Shown here piece by piece: positions 34,801-45,100 of a stretch of 64,000 nucleotides of DNA; the stretch's first letter is position 1; each line of letters opens with the position of its first letter. The DNA is from Sinonovacula constricta (lineage: Eukaryota > Mollusca > Bivalvia > Cardiida > Solecurtidae): assembly GCA_007844125.1 (NCBI GenBank), contig CM017557.1, positions 66,376,603-66,440,602 of the forward strand. Direction: 5' to 3'. A program made the translations under genes and the position numbers. A model generated the notes under the pieces. The model was not told the origin of the DNA. It saw only the letters and a list, made by a program, of their open reading frames with translations, and ran no database searches.

Positions 34801-36657
34801 CTCTGTGAAATATATTTTTGTTGCATTTAAAACTTTAAACAACAAAATAAATGAAACTAACTATGTGTGAAGTACATAGGTTAGAATTCCCTTAAGTATG
34901 AGGAAGTAGAACCATTTATGCTAGAGTCTACAACTTATAATCTTGTATTTTATATTATATATATAGTGACATCAGTATATCATTTATATGTTTCTTTTGA
35001 TAATATTTCGATTTGCAAAAAATATAAACGTCAGTCCCACATCTAATAAACTCTAATAAAGACTACCATTTAGTAAGAACTTTGCTTGTATCCCTTCTTA
35101 ACATGAAATCTTCGGTATTCCAATAAAATGATGTTTTTTGGTAAAGAATTCAATTCACATATCAGTGAAGGTATTGACAGTTATGAATAGACTTTGTCCT
35201 TTAAGGTGTCCATAAGAAGATAGTACCAATAAATAGAGGGTTTGATATGAGTTGTCTTTGGATACTAAAAAAATAAACAAATTGGATGAAATGATACGAA
35301 ATTCGGCAGAGCCTCATTTCGTATCATTTTAGACGTGTTTGATATTTTCAGTATCTAATGACCACGAATATTGGATTCTATTAATTACATATAACATCAG
35401 CTGGTTTGGGTTTTTTTGTTAACAATGCATCATCTTTTTACAGAATGAACAGTCTGACATGTGTAATTCGGTTTGGGAGAGGTCGCACAAAAAATAGTTC
35501 CACTCTGTACTCGACCATTTTCCATAAAAAGTGAACAGATTCGTTTATAACTTGACTAAAATGTTATTTTTTTATTAATTAAAATGAAATTGTCCAACAA
35601 AATGCATAAAATAGTGACAACAAAGCGATCAGGAAATGGCATATACACTACACATACTTAATGATGTCACACAACGATAACTAACTAGTGTGTTACCAAA
35701 ATTAACGCATGAGTGTTACCTCACGCTCGTGTGTTAGGTTATGTGATGAATTGTATTAACATTCCATCTCAGTAATGTTGCAAAAGTGCCATGTGTCTGA
35801 TTTACTTGTTACTGTCTCTTTGCTCTTACTATTTTATGCATTACTTTCAATGTATCGTGTATAATAGGAATTATAAAAATGATTAATTATGACATGTATT
35901 AGATTCTTTTTCTGTAATTAATCATCTTACATATTGACGAAATTTGTAGGGTTTTGTGAAAAAAATGTTCATAATATGTCGTTACAGTTTTGCCCAGTCA
36001 TGCATATTTTTGATCGGTGGACCCACAAAGGAGACTAAACCCTTACCAGTGTTTCTTCACAGTGGTGACATTTGTCTGATGCTGGGACCTGCCAGGCTGT
36101 CTTATCATGCAGTGCCTAGAATTGTTCCAGCCAATCAGGATTATCTTCACAGGTGTTTCTATGGTGACAGCCAAACAAATATAAATGGACATTGCACTGA
36201 ACAGTCAACAATACTTGTTAGTGATAGTACTTCTCATAAACATGTGTCTGATTCTGATGGTGTTCATGTGCCCACAAATACAAATGAGATACAGAATATA
36301 AACAATCAAGCAAAGGAGAGTAGTTCAACAGCAGAAGTTTTAGAATGTGAGGAAGATGAAGACCCATACAGTGACCATGGAAAAAATAACTTGGAGCGAG
36401 AGAAGATCATGAAACAGCCGCAGACTGAGGTAGAGAATGAAACCATTGTACCTACATTGACTGAAGCTGGGCACCACACCAGTGAGGCTGGGCTTCAGTC
36501 ACTGATGGATCAGGTACTAAGGACAATGGATTGGGAACCATTTCAACAGTATTGTCACACGTCCAGGGTGAATGTGAATGTACGACAGGTGATGAAGGCT
36601 GGACTTAGTCTGCCCCTGTGTCCACAGACTATTGTACCCTGTCAGGGGAAAAGTTGA
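28815..36657 (+). CDS. ALKBH1: ALKBH1, Fe(II)/2-oxoglutarate dioxygenase (6 exons, 448 aa)
   Basis: AlkB homologue that, in mammals, demethylates m1A in tRNA and forms f5C in mitochondrial tRNA-Met. Exons: 28815-28961, 32415-32514, 33055-33211, 33821-33899, 34421-34614, 35988-36657; all GT/AG, frame intact over 1347 nt. The N-terminus MAAPV...FKHVYKFYKRRDRPLD matches the human opening. Nucleotide-recognition segments GFIVIRNPF and LRWATLGYQYEW are present. Iron ligands are H210 and D212 (GHTDVSELD) and H266 (YHAVP), with the same 56-residue spacing as human H231 to H287. The 2-oxoglutarate arginines are R419 and R425 (SRVNVNVRQ). An acidic, Ser/Thr/Asn-rich insertion (about 280-400) makes the protein roughly 60 residues longer than human. 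Intron 1 is full of mobile elements. Confidence 0.96.
29608..30928. mobile_element. Nonautonomous DNA element with terminal inverted repeats, ALKBH1 intron 1
   Basis: TTTCTCACTTATAAG at the left (29608-29622) is matched by its reverse complement CTTATAAGTGAGAAA at the right (30914-30928). A secondary 'gtcttataagtga' sits just inside the right end. The interior, about 1.3 kb, has only short frames and no transposase. An internal segment (30670-30860) recurs at 13295-13500. Superfamily not determined. Confidence 0.7.
31039..31590. repeat. Direct duplication of about 273 bp including a hAT-like end
   Basis: Two adjacent copies start GATTCACTTCTGGGCG at 31039 and 31312. Both carry 'gatctcaaccaataacatct', 'acttctagaaataaccacac' and 'ctgtcagttcataaattatc', then 'ggggtgtaacgatacactac' or its diverged form, and 'gtacatcatattttggtact' variants. 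The 'gtgtaacgatac' phrase resembles hAT element termini. Copies are roughly 85-90% alike by eye. Confidence 0.75.
32056..32376 (+). mobile_element. Full-length family A SINE with 13-bp target-site duplication
   Basis: Flanked exactly by CAACATTTATTTA (32043-32055 and 32377-32389). Head: CTTGTAGCTCAATCGGTAG (A-box) and GGTTTCGATCCC (B-box). Body: 'aaaaatggtagtggtatagc', 'ttggcccggtgtcaggataa', 'ggtgttcacggcatgctata'. Tail: 'gggacgataaacccaataaa' then (CAAA) repeats. It is the best reference copy in the window. It sits in ALKBH1 intron 1 in sense orientation, with the right duplication ending 25 nt before exon 2. Confidence 0.97.
35270..35395. repeat. Foldback (hairpin) in ALKBH1 intron 5
   Basis: AAATGATACGAAAT (35289-35302) and its exact reverse complement ATTTCGTATCATTT (35316-35329) enclose a 13-nt loop. 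Outer arms, imperfect, extend pairing ('ggatactaaaa' at 35260 with 'tttcagtatct' near 35350), giving an arm of about 45 bp. Confidence 0.85.
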
Positions 36658-38985
36658 TCAGGTTTTATAGGGTGAAAGTGACTTAAAACAATTGCTAGAG
36701 TTGGTGATAGACCTATTCAGCATGTAAGCCGTAGACCTTGTGAATGTATCTAATGAAATAATTTGAGTCATTTAAACAGAAGCTAGATTAGTGATGGTCT
36801 AGACATAAGTTTCTGGAGACTATATTGCCATGCTAAGGGATAGGTTTATTAGTTTTTAAAAAGGTGTCTTTAAAAGGGGCGTATACAAAGTAAATGAGGG
36901 CAATATTTGAGCCACGTTGGTCTGTCTGTTGGTGGACAAGATTTGTTCACACTATTTCTCCGCTACTGTTGATTAAATATTGATGACAGTTTACAAGACT
37001 GATAAGACTTGTTACGCAATCCGTTGTAATTTCATGACCAGCTTGATTTTACATGAGTTGTGGCCCTTTGTTTAATTAATGATTACTTTAACTTTGGCAA
37101 AGCTGTATCTGGGGGTATTCATCATCTTGAAGGATTATTCTGCCAGTCTTAGAGTGACATAAACAGGGTTAACTTGATGCAGGCTTATCTACCCCTGTGT
37201 CCTGAGAGTATCCCACCTTTATAAATTTGATTGTGGTTCATTAGAGTTTAACAATAGATGAATTGTTGGCTCCCATCTGTCTACTATTTATATACATTTT
37301 ACCTAAAAAAGGAGGATTTCTGTCAAAAAATCATGGCATTTATTATCTTTATACAATGAATGTGTATATTAAAGTTAAGTAAATGTTCATAACAATTCAA
37401 ATATTGTATTTGTATATTACATTGAAGAAAATGATTTAAATAATCTTGGTCCAAAGTATTTTTGTGTAGGTCATGAGCATTATAGCCTTTTCTTACATAG
37501 TCATTTAAATGTATTATGATTTTAATGGTTTTTATTCCATTTGCCTTATAATCATGAAAGCAAGAGTTCAAAGGGAAAAAAGGATTGTGTTGAGGTTTTC
37601 TGCACTGAACAACTCAAATACAAAATGTAGCACTGGGTATTTTATGACTCATGTTTGCTTGTTTTTCACTTTTTTCTGTCAGTTAAGCGATCTTGGTAGA
37701 TTCTGAAGATAGATATTCAAGCTGTAGCTTTGAAAATGCAAATTGGAACAAGTTCACATGCTGAAGAAAATAGTAAAACCTGTTAATAACAAATATCAAC
37801 ATTCCGAGGTTGGAGGTATAACTGCTCAACAAAAGTAGCAGACTTGTCATGAATATGCTTGCTTGTAAACAATTAGATCTTTTCTGTAATCATCAATTTT
37901 ATCATTATATAAAACAAGTTCGCACAGGTTTTATAATAAAAAACAAACAACTTTGCATTATCAGCCAAAAGTAACATTCGAGTCTTTGATATTTAAATAT
38001 GATGTGTGTGTTTGTTTTTAAACTTTTTATGCTTATATAGGTCTCCCACAACTTTTGTGTTTTATATTTCACCTGTTGGAATTAGCTACTTGTAAATGTC
38101 AGTAGCTTCATCAACCAGTTCCATTTAAGTCATTATGATTTTGTATTGTTGTATTCTTACGTCTCTTATAACTTTATATATTATTATATCTTATATATTC
38201 ATAAGCATGGACCGGTTATAGGTGACATTTTATCTGTATTTCTGTTCTTACTCATTCATGTCTTTATTCTTACTTCTTATGTTACCCTTGTTAAAATATT
38301 TACTATGATTGTTGTTGATTTGAATGTGATTGGAATAAATTTTAGTAAACTGTTCCTGATTGATTGCAGAGTGTGTACAGCAATGGGTCTTTGTAAATGG
38401 TGGTCCGGCAGCATTTTAGTTAAAGTTGGTCAAATTCGCATTTTTTTTAATTCCTTGTTCAAAATGGAAAAAAAATTGTTAAACCAAATTGACAGATGGA
38501 TTTAATCTAGGGTGCATTTCACTAATCTTTGTGGGGAATCTTTTCCTTATGAAATCGATAAGAAATTTGTTAAGCCAGTGATCTATTGCACTTATGTCTT
38601 CTTTGGAAAATTAGTTTGAAAAATGACAAATATGAGCAAATTTCATTAAAGGAATATGGCCTTTGTACTAAATTGACAGTGTCATAAACTAACACAAAAA
38701 AGGAATATTTTGCTTGCAGAAATATTGCGCCAGTAGTAACATGGCATTAAGGTATAACAGTATTAAATTAATAAATAAAAGTTATATTTTAGGAAAAAAC
38801 ACCCAACAAGAATACATTTTATGACTTGCTTAAGGATAATAATACAGATGTATATAACATATAAAAGAAGCTGTGACATTGACACATTTAATTAAGGTTT
38901 GCTAACATTATGTATATATTAGAAGAAATAACAGTTTCTAGTAATGCCAGTTTCTAGTTCATTAGGTTATTTTGTTCATACAATA
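36658..38985. other. ALKBH1 3' flank; no further gene seen
   Basis: AT-rich sequence with several AATAAA-type hexamers (for example near 38334) that could end the ALKBH1 mRNA. A 119-codon open frame at 38146-38505 is hydrophobic and AT-driven, without recognised similarity, and is not called. Confidence 0.4.
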
Positions 38986-38987
38986 AA

Positions 38988-39212
38988 TGGGCCGCCCGTG
39001 GCCGAGCTGTTAGAGTCGCCGACGTGTAACTCCATAGCCCACCACGTGGATTAGAGTCCCTGTCAGCGTGATAACTTTCATCTTGGGAGGTTTTCCAGCT
39101 AACCTGCGATGCGCCGGTGGTTTTACCCAGCTTAAAGTCTGGGGTCTTCCTCCACCAATAATTATCTAGCCCAAATGATCATAATTGTGTCAGTGCAATG
39201 TAACAAAACATG
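38988..39212 (+). mobile_element. tRNA-derived SINE, second group
   Basis: Best copy of this group: head GGGCCGCCCGTGGCCGAGC with a B-box-like GGATTAGAGTCCC, then 'gaggttttccagctaacctg', 'cgatgcgccggtggttttac', 'gtctggggtcttcctccacc' and 'atgatcataattgtgtcagt'. ACAATAAA at 38980-38987 and 39213-39220 may be an 8-bp target-site duplication. Confidence 0.8.
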
Positions 39213-39220
39213 ACAATAAA

Positions 39221-42159
39221 ATAGTTTGTTTGTTGTTGTTTTTGCATAAAAATGTTTTGTGGTAGTTTCACCTATGGCACATGGGTAGTATTTGATTTGT
39301 AAACATTAACATTGTAATTATCATCGTCGGACACCCGCGACCGTTCCAGTCGGTTACTCTCTATTTATCGGCCGTGGGATATTTAGTTCTCTTTTCGCCG
39401 TTTCTGGTAATGATATTTCACTGGTCGCTTCATAATCCGATGAAGATTTCAGTCCAATGATAAAGCTCGCTCTTTCATTATTTCGACAAACTAGTGAACA
39501 TGGCGCAGCCATTGTTATACTTCTGGTCTCCACGCTGAAGAGTATGGATCATGTAAGCAGTATTGTGATTAGCCAATTCTAGTTCTATTCAGTTGGATAA
39601 GACAACAGAAAATTTACGAATAAACCCACGGTCGACGAAAGTCCAAAACGGAATAGCCGAGCGTGGCTATCCGACGATATGTAATAATGAAACTGACCAA
39701 AACAAGTTTGAGGACTGTATTCTAAACCTTATACATGGCAAATGGTATAATATCCAGTTAATAAAACATATGAAACATTTAACAAACTAACATTTAAATT
39801 AAACTTTACAGTATGTATGATGTACGAAACTAAAGTGCTCCGTCAACTTATTTTTTGAGATACAAGCAAATAGCATTAAAGTGTAATTTTTAGATTACAA
39901 ATATACACACTAAGCTGCAACCACTTTAGATATTTAAAAAATATTAAAATTTTATAATTGGGTGTGTTTTTTTGTGTTCTATACGATAAACTGTGGCTAT
40001 GTCGCCTTAATGCCGAATTAATTTCAACTAATGGCAAGGTATAACATTTTTGGTCGATTTTGTCCTTTAAGCTGAATGTCCATTAACCGTGCACAAAGAA
40101 CAATGCACTAGTCATAGAGTTTTACCGTTCGTTCATTTCCGCCATTTAGATCAAGCATTTATGTTAAAAGATTAAAATTTACTTAGACTAATTGGTCTCT
40201 TTTAAGACCAACTGAAAAACATTTCTTTCCTTCATAATAATTAGAGAAACCTCAATTAAAATAAAAACAAAAACATAAATACAATTATATAATCAATTAA
40301 CAACAAAATGACCTCTCTTGGTACTGACAAAGGTTTAGTATGATTAGCAACGTCATCAAAAAAAATTAAAAAAAATTGCGAAAGCAAGTTTTAAAAATAG
40401 TCCGGTTGTAGACACATTAAAATATTGGTTGAATTTAACAATAGCTGTAATTCAACACCACAGCCCACCGAATGACTGGTGTAGGTTTCATGCTGGAGTG
40501 GGTATTGGTTTTACACAAGCCATTGTTTTCACTCGTTCTGTTTCACTACTCATGTGAAGATCTGCAATGAAAAATGCGACGAGAACGAAATAATGTCAAA
40601 ACAGCTGTATACCTTGTGACCGTATGTTTTACCCTAAACCTTCAAGATACATTTTTATATATAAAGTAGAGTCATCTGACAAGTAAAGTTTTAAAATATA
40701 TTATAAGTATATCAAGTAAAATCTACATACAAGTAAAGTTATTTTATTTATTTTTTTTTTGCTACTTCTTTTAATAAGCAATAGGTTTGACATGAAGTAG
40801 CTTTAGAAATATAAATGTTCGAATTGGCTCCTGCCCAAACGAAAATCGACGTTTACAAGTGAACATGAAAGGAAAATGAAATCATAGTGATTAAAATCTT
40901 GTAAAATATCGATTTTAAATCTCATTGTCTCTTGTGAAGGGATTGACCTAGTCAGGTTTGTGCATTTTATTTTCTTATATACTTTTTATTTATTTATTTT
41001 TCTGTACATGTATAAGAAATAACTAAAAACAGAAAATGCATTTGCAACAAAAATGCAATACAACAATTGTATCTGGACACATCTATTTGGGACGCAGTAC
41101 ACACATTTGTCATAATTGCCTTTAAAAAATCGTGCAGTGCAAAGGTTTGTGAATTCTAAGAAACACTCTGTATTGCTTTGCTGTGAAAAATGATCAAATT
41201 AACCAAACATTGACCTGCCTTTAAAATCTGTACAGTTTTACATTTTAAACCAGCTAAAGTAATCACACATGTCGAAGGTAGAGGTCGACTTTAAGTAATT
41301 CCATTTAATTGTTGACATTTTACAATTTAAAAACTGTCTTCAGAAAAAAGATCTAATATAAAAGAAATAAATATTTTTGTTGTTTTGTTTAACCACAGAT
41401 CTCAAAAGCACAAAATTGAGCTAACTTTTGTGCTTTTGAGAACTTGGTTAAATTTTGTGCTTTTGAGACCTGTGCTTATACTTTGTTTGTTTTTTCAGAT
41501 CTTTATATCAATGTTGTTTTGTTTGTTTGTTGTTGTTTATTTTCAACAAACGTACTGAATTCTATGGAATGTCTACACTCTTATGGGCACATGCAGAAAA
41601 CAAAACTATATACATAGATTTATCCCAATAACCAATCGTTTTAATTTTAATTATTGAATACTTGCATTAATTGTATTAACTTTCAACAAGTTGAAGACAT
41701 AACGACGCAGTTGCTTAAATTATGAGTATTGAAATACATGTATTGGCATAGACCGAGTGCGGAATGCATGCATGCCAAAAGTAGAACTGTTCCTCTATAA
41801 ATGTATACCAGTACAAACTATAGAACAGTGTCTTCCATAAGATATACATCACTAGAATTCGAAATGACTTTATATGTCACAAAAATTATTTTCATACCTT
41901 TATCAATGGAAACGATAAAGACGCCAAACTACAGTCTACCCATGCTATATTGCAACCCAATTTGTTGTTATGTATTTTTATTAATGCGTCAGCTATCTAG
42001 TCAAAGTCTTTAATTAATCGACAATTTTCATAATTAACATTTTACATTGATAGACAGTAGTTTAAAAACAAACCACCAAGATCAGTCTTACATAGAAAGG
42101 AGATACCCTTTGATTTTACGAGATATCTCGATGATTGAAATGCAAATATTACAGAAACC
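39221..42159. other. Intergenic DNA upstream of the DED gene
   Basis: The stretch 39330-39560 is less AT-rich and promoter-like, with 'aacatggcgcagccattgtt' at about 39498; it could hold an upstream exon of the DED gene or an unseen transcript. The 65-codon frame at 39593-39790 is not recognised. The rest is AT-rich with no gene seen. Confidence 0.3.
41401..41467. repeat. Three-part inverted repeat (one left arm, two right arms)
   Basis: CTCAAAAGCACAAAA at 41401-41415 has two exact reverse complements, TTTTGTGCTTTTGAG at 41426-41440 and 41453-41467, so either can pair with the left arm. Intergenic, upstream of the DED gene. Confidence 0.9.
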
Positions 42160-45100
42160 ATGAAACCAGAGAGTGGCAATGCTGATCTTGCACGAAAAAG
42201 CAGTGAACAACTGCTCATAGAACGAGCCAGTCTTTCCCGAAGTGCCGGTACAAGGCGGACACAAAGCGCTCCTAACGATCGAAGCTCTTACGACAAGTCG
42301 AATATCATCAGCGAAAACAGCCTTATTACTCATGCCATACTGACCACTTCGGAAACGTCACGTGACCAACACAAATCCAAGTCGGTTGGCCAAACTCCTG
42401 GTCTGAGTATTTTCTCAGATCTAGATTCTGTTGGTACTCAAGATGAAGTATTTGTCAAAGAAGCAATAGATACCCTAGAAGAACTGTCAAACAGATCAAC
42501 GTGCGGGTCGGATAATGAAGATAACGCAAAAGAACAGGCTACGCTGAAGCCACCGCAGAAAACTACCACCAATGCACGTACTAGCAACAATTCTTGGCAG
42601 CTGTCAGGAAACAACAAAGTAACAGACGGTGTGATTTCATCTCAGAAGAGCAGTTTACAAGAACGTAGGATTCCGCTTTTGGTCATAGAAGAGGCGGATG
42701 ACCAACGAGATGCAGTCAGCCAGCGGTCTCAGGAAGGCTACCGTGTGCCCAGAAACTCTATGGCGGATTGTCTCAGTTCGGGTATGGACGTCGTAGGACC
42801 AATGGAAACCGCGCTAATACGGGAAACCAGGCCATCGGACAACTACGACCTTCCAACTGATGTCTACTTTGATGAACTAGTCCACGACATCGCAAGAGAG
42901 ATCAATATCGATGACTTTGAGCTACTGCAAAAAGTTTTCATGTGTAAGTTATGTTTATGTTCGTTTCACATTGATTAACCAAATCAAATATAGATATACA
43001 TGTATACACTAAAGGTAATAACCTCTTAACATGAACCGCAAAACAAGCATGCTGCTTTATATTCAATGGTAGGCAAACAACATCTGGGTTGCAGCAACAC
43101 ACACATTAATAGAAGGGAAATTATAAGAAGATAGATTCATATTCAAGTTGCAGCAATGCACAAGTTAATGGCGGGCAAAAGCACACATAAATAGCACGGA
43201 AAGTATAAGAAGATAGATTCATATCCGAGTTGCAGCAATGCACACATAAACAGCAGGCAAAGTATAAGAAGGGATACATATTCAAGCTGCAACAACGAAC
43301 ATGTTAATAGCAGGCAAAGTATAAGAAAATAGATTCATATCTGAGTTGCAGCAATGCATACGTTAGTGGCAGGCATGGGTATAAAAAGAAAGATTCATAT
43401 CTGAGTTGCACAATTCATGATTACAGCAGGCAACGTATGGGAAGGAAGATTCATATCTTACCTGTCGTAACGCACACGTTAATAGCAGGCAAAGAAAAGG
43501 AACATAGAGTCACCTCTGCAGCACCGCAGGCAAATCATGAGAAGACAGATTCATATCTGAGTTGCACAATATACACTTAAAAAGCAGGCAAAGTATAAGA
43601 AGATATTCATATCTGAGTTGCAGCAAAGAACATGTTAATGGAAGGCAAAGTATTAGAAGATAGAATCTTATCTGAGTTGTAGCAACTCACACGTTAATAG
43701 CAGGCAAAGCATAGGAAGATATCCAGAGTTGCAGAAAAGAACATGTTAATGGTAGGTAAAGTATAAGGAGATGGATTCATATCTGAGTTGCAGTAACGCA
43801 CACGTTAGTGGCAGGCAGAGGTATCAATAGGCAGGCAAGTATATAAAAAGAAAGATTATTAACTGAGTTGCGCAATGCATGTAAATAGCAGGCAAAGTAT
43901 GGGAAGTTAGATTCATATCTTGGCTGTCGTAACGCACACGTTAATAGCAGGCGACAAAAAAAAGAACATAGAGTCACCTCTGCAGCACCGCAGGCAAATC
44001 ATGAGAAGATAGATTCATATCTGAGTTGCACAATGTACACTTTAATTGCAGGCAAAGTATAAGATGATAGATTCATATTTGAGTTGCAGCAACGCACACG
44101 TTAGTGGCAGGCAATGGTATCAAAAGATTCATATCGAATTCAAATCTGAGTTGCAGCCACACACGTTAATAGCAGGCACAGTATTAGAAGATTGATTCAT
44201 ATCTGAGTTGCATAATGTCACGTTAATAACAGGCAAAGTATGGGAAGATAGATTCATATCTTAGCTGCAGCAACGAACATGTCATTGGCAGGCAATGGTA
44301 TAAAAAGATATATTCATATATGAGTCGCAGCAACGCACACGTTAATGGCAGGCAATGGTATAAAAAGATAGATTCATATCTGAGTTGCAGCAACGCACAC
44401 GTTAATAGCAGGCACAGTATAAGAAGATTAATTTATATCTGAGTTGCACAATGCCTACGTTGATAGCAGGCAGAGTATTCGAAGATATATTCATATCTTA
44501 GCTGTAACAGCGCACACGTTGATAGCATGGGAATGGAACATACAGTCACCTCTTCAGCATCGCAGGCAAAGAATAAAATTCGTCAGATCTGTGTTATTAG
44601 AATTGATCCACATTTAAGTTGCAGAAATAAACACGTTAATGGCATGCAATGAATAAGAACATATATTGATATATTAGTTACAACAATAAATACAATGATG
44701 GCTGTTTAAATATCACTTTAGCACAATAATTTTGTCCAGAAACCAAGCTTCTTTGAGAAAAACAAAATTATTGTTTCCGGATGCGGTCTAGAGTGGATGT
44801 AATGACGTGGGTCTGTGTAGGTGTATGGGCTATAAAACAGTATTTTCTTAACGGGAATAATAAAATAAAAGACATTGGCAGCTGGACGTCGTAACAGGAT
44901 GAGATATTTATTGTAGGTGTTGATTTGATTGCTTTTTCAAAATACTCCTAAGAACCACTTCAAAAACTAGATGTTTTTACGATTCTCTATCTGATATATC
45001 TAAAATAACCAATAAAAAGTGTGGTGTTATTTATTAGAATACACGCAATTTATATTTGTCGATTTTCAGTCCCAACAAACAACTCCCTTTAAATGAGACT

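Noticed and set aside
38146..38505. 119-codon plus-strand frame
   Set aside because: Hydrophobic composition driven by T-rich DNA; no similarity recognised, downstream of ALKBH1.
39498..39545. Short start-codon context (MAQPLLYFWSPR then stop)
   Set aside because: Only 12 codons; no continuation or splice donor identified.
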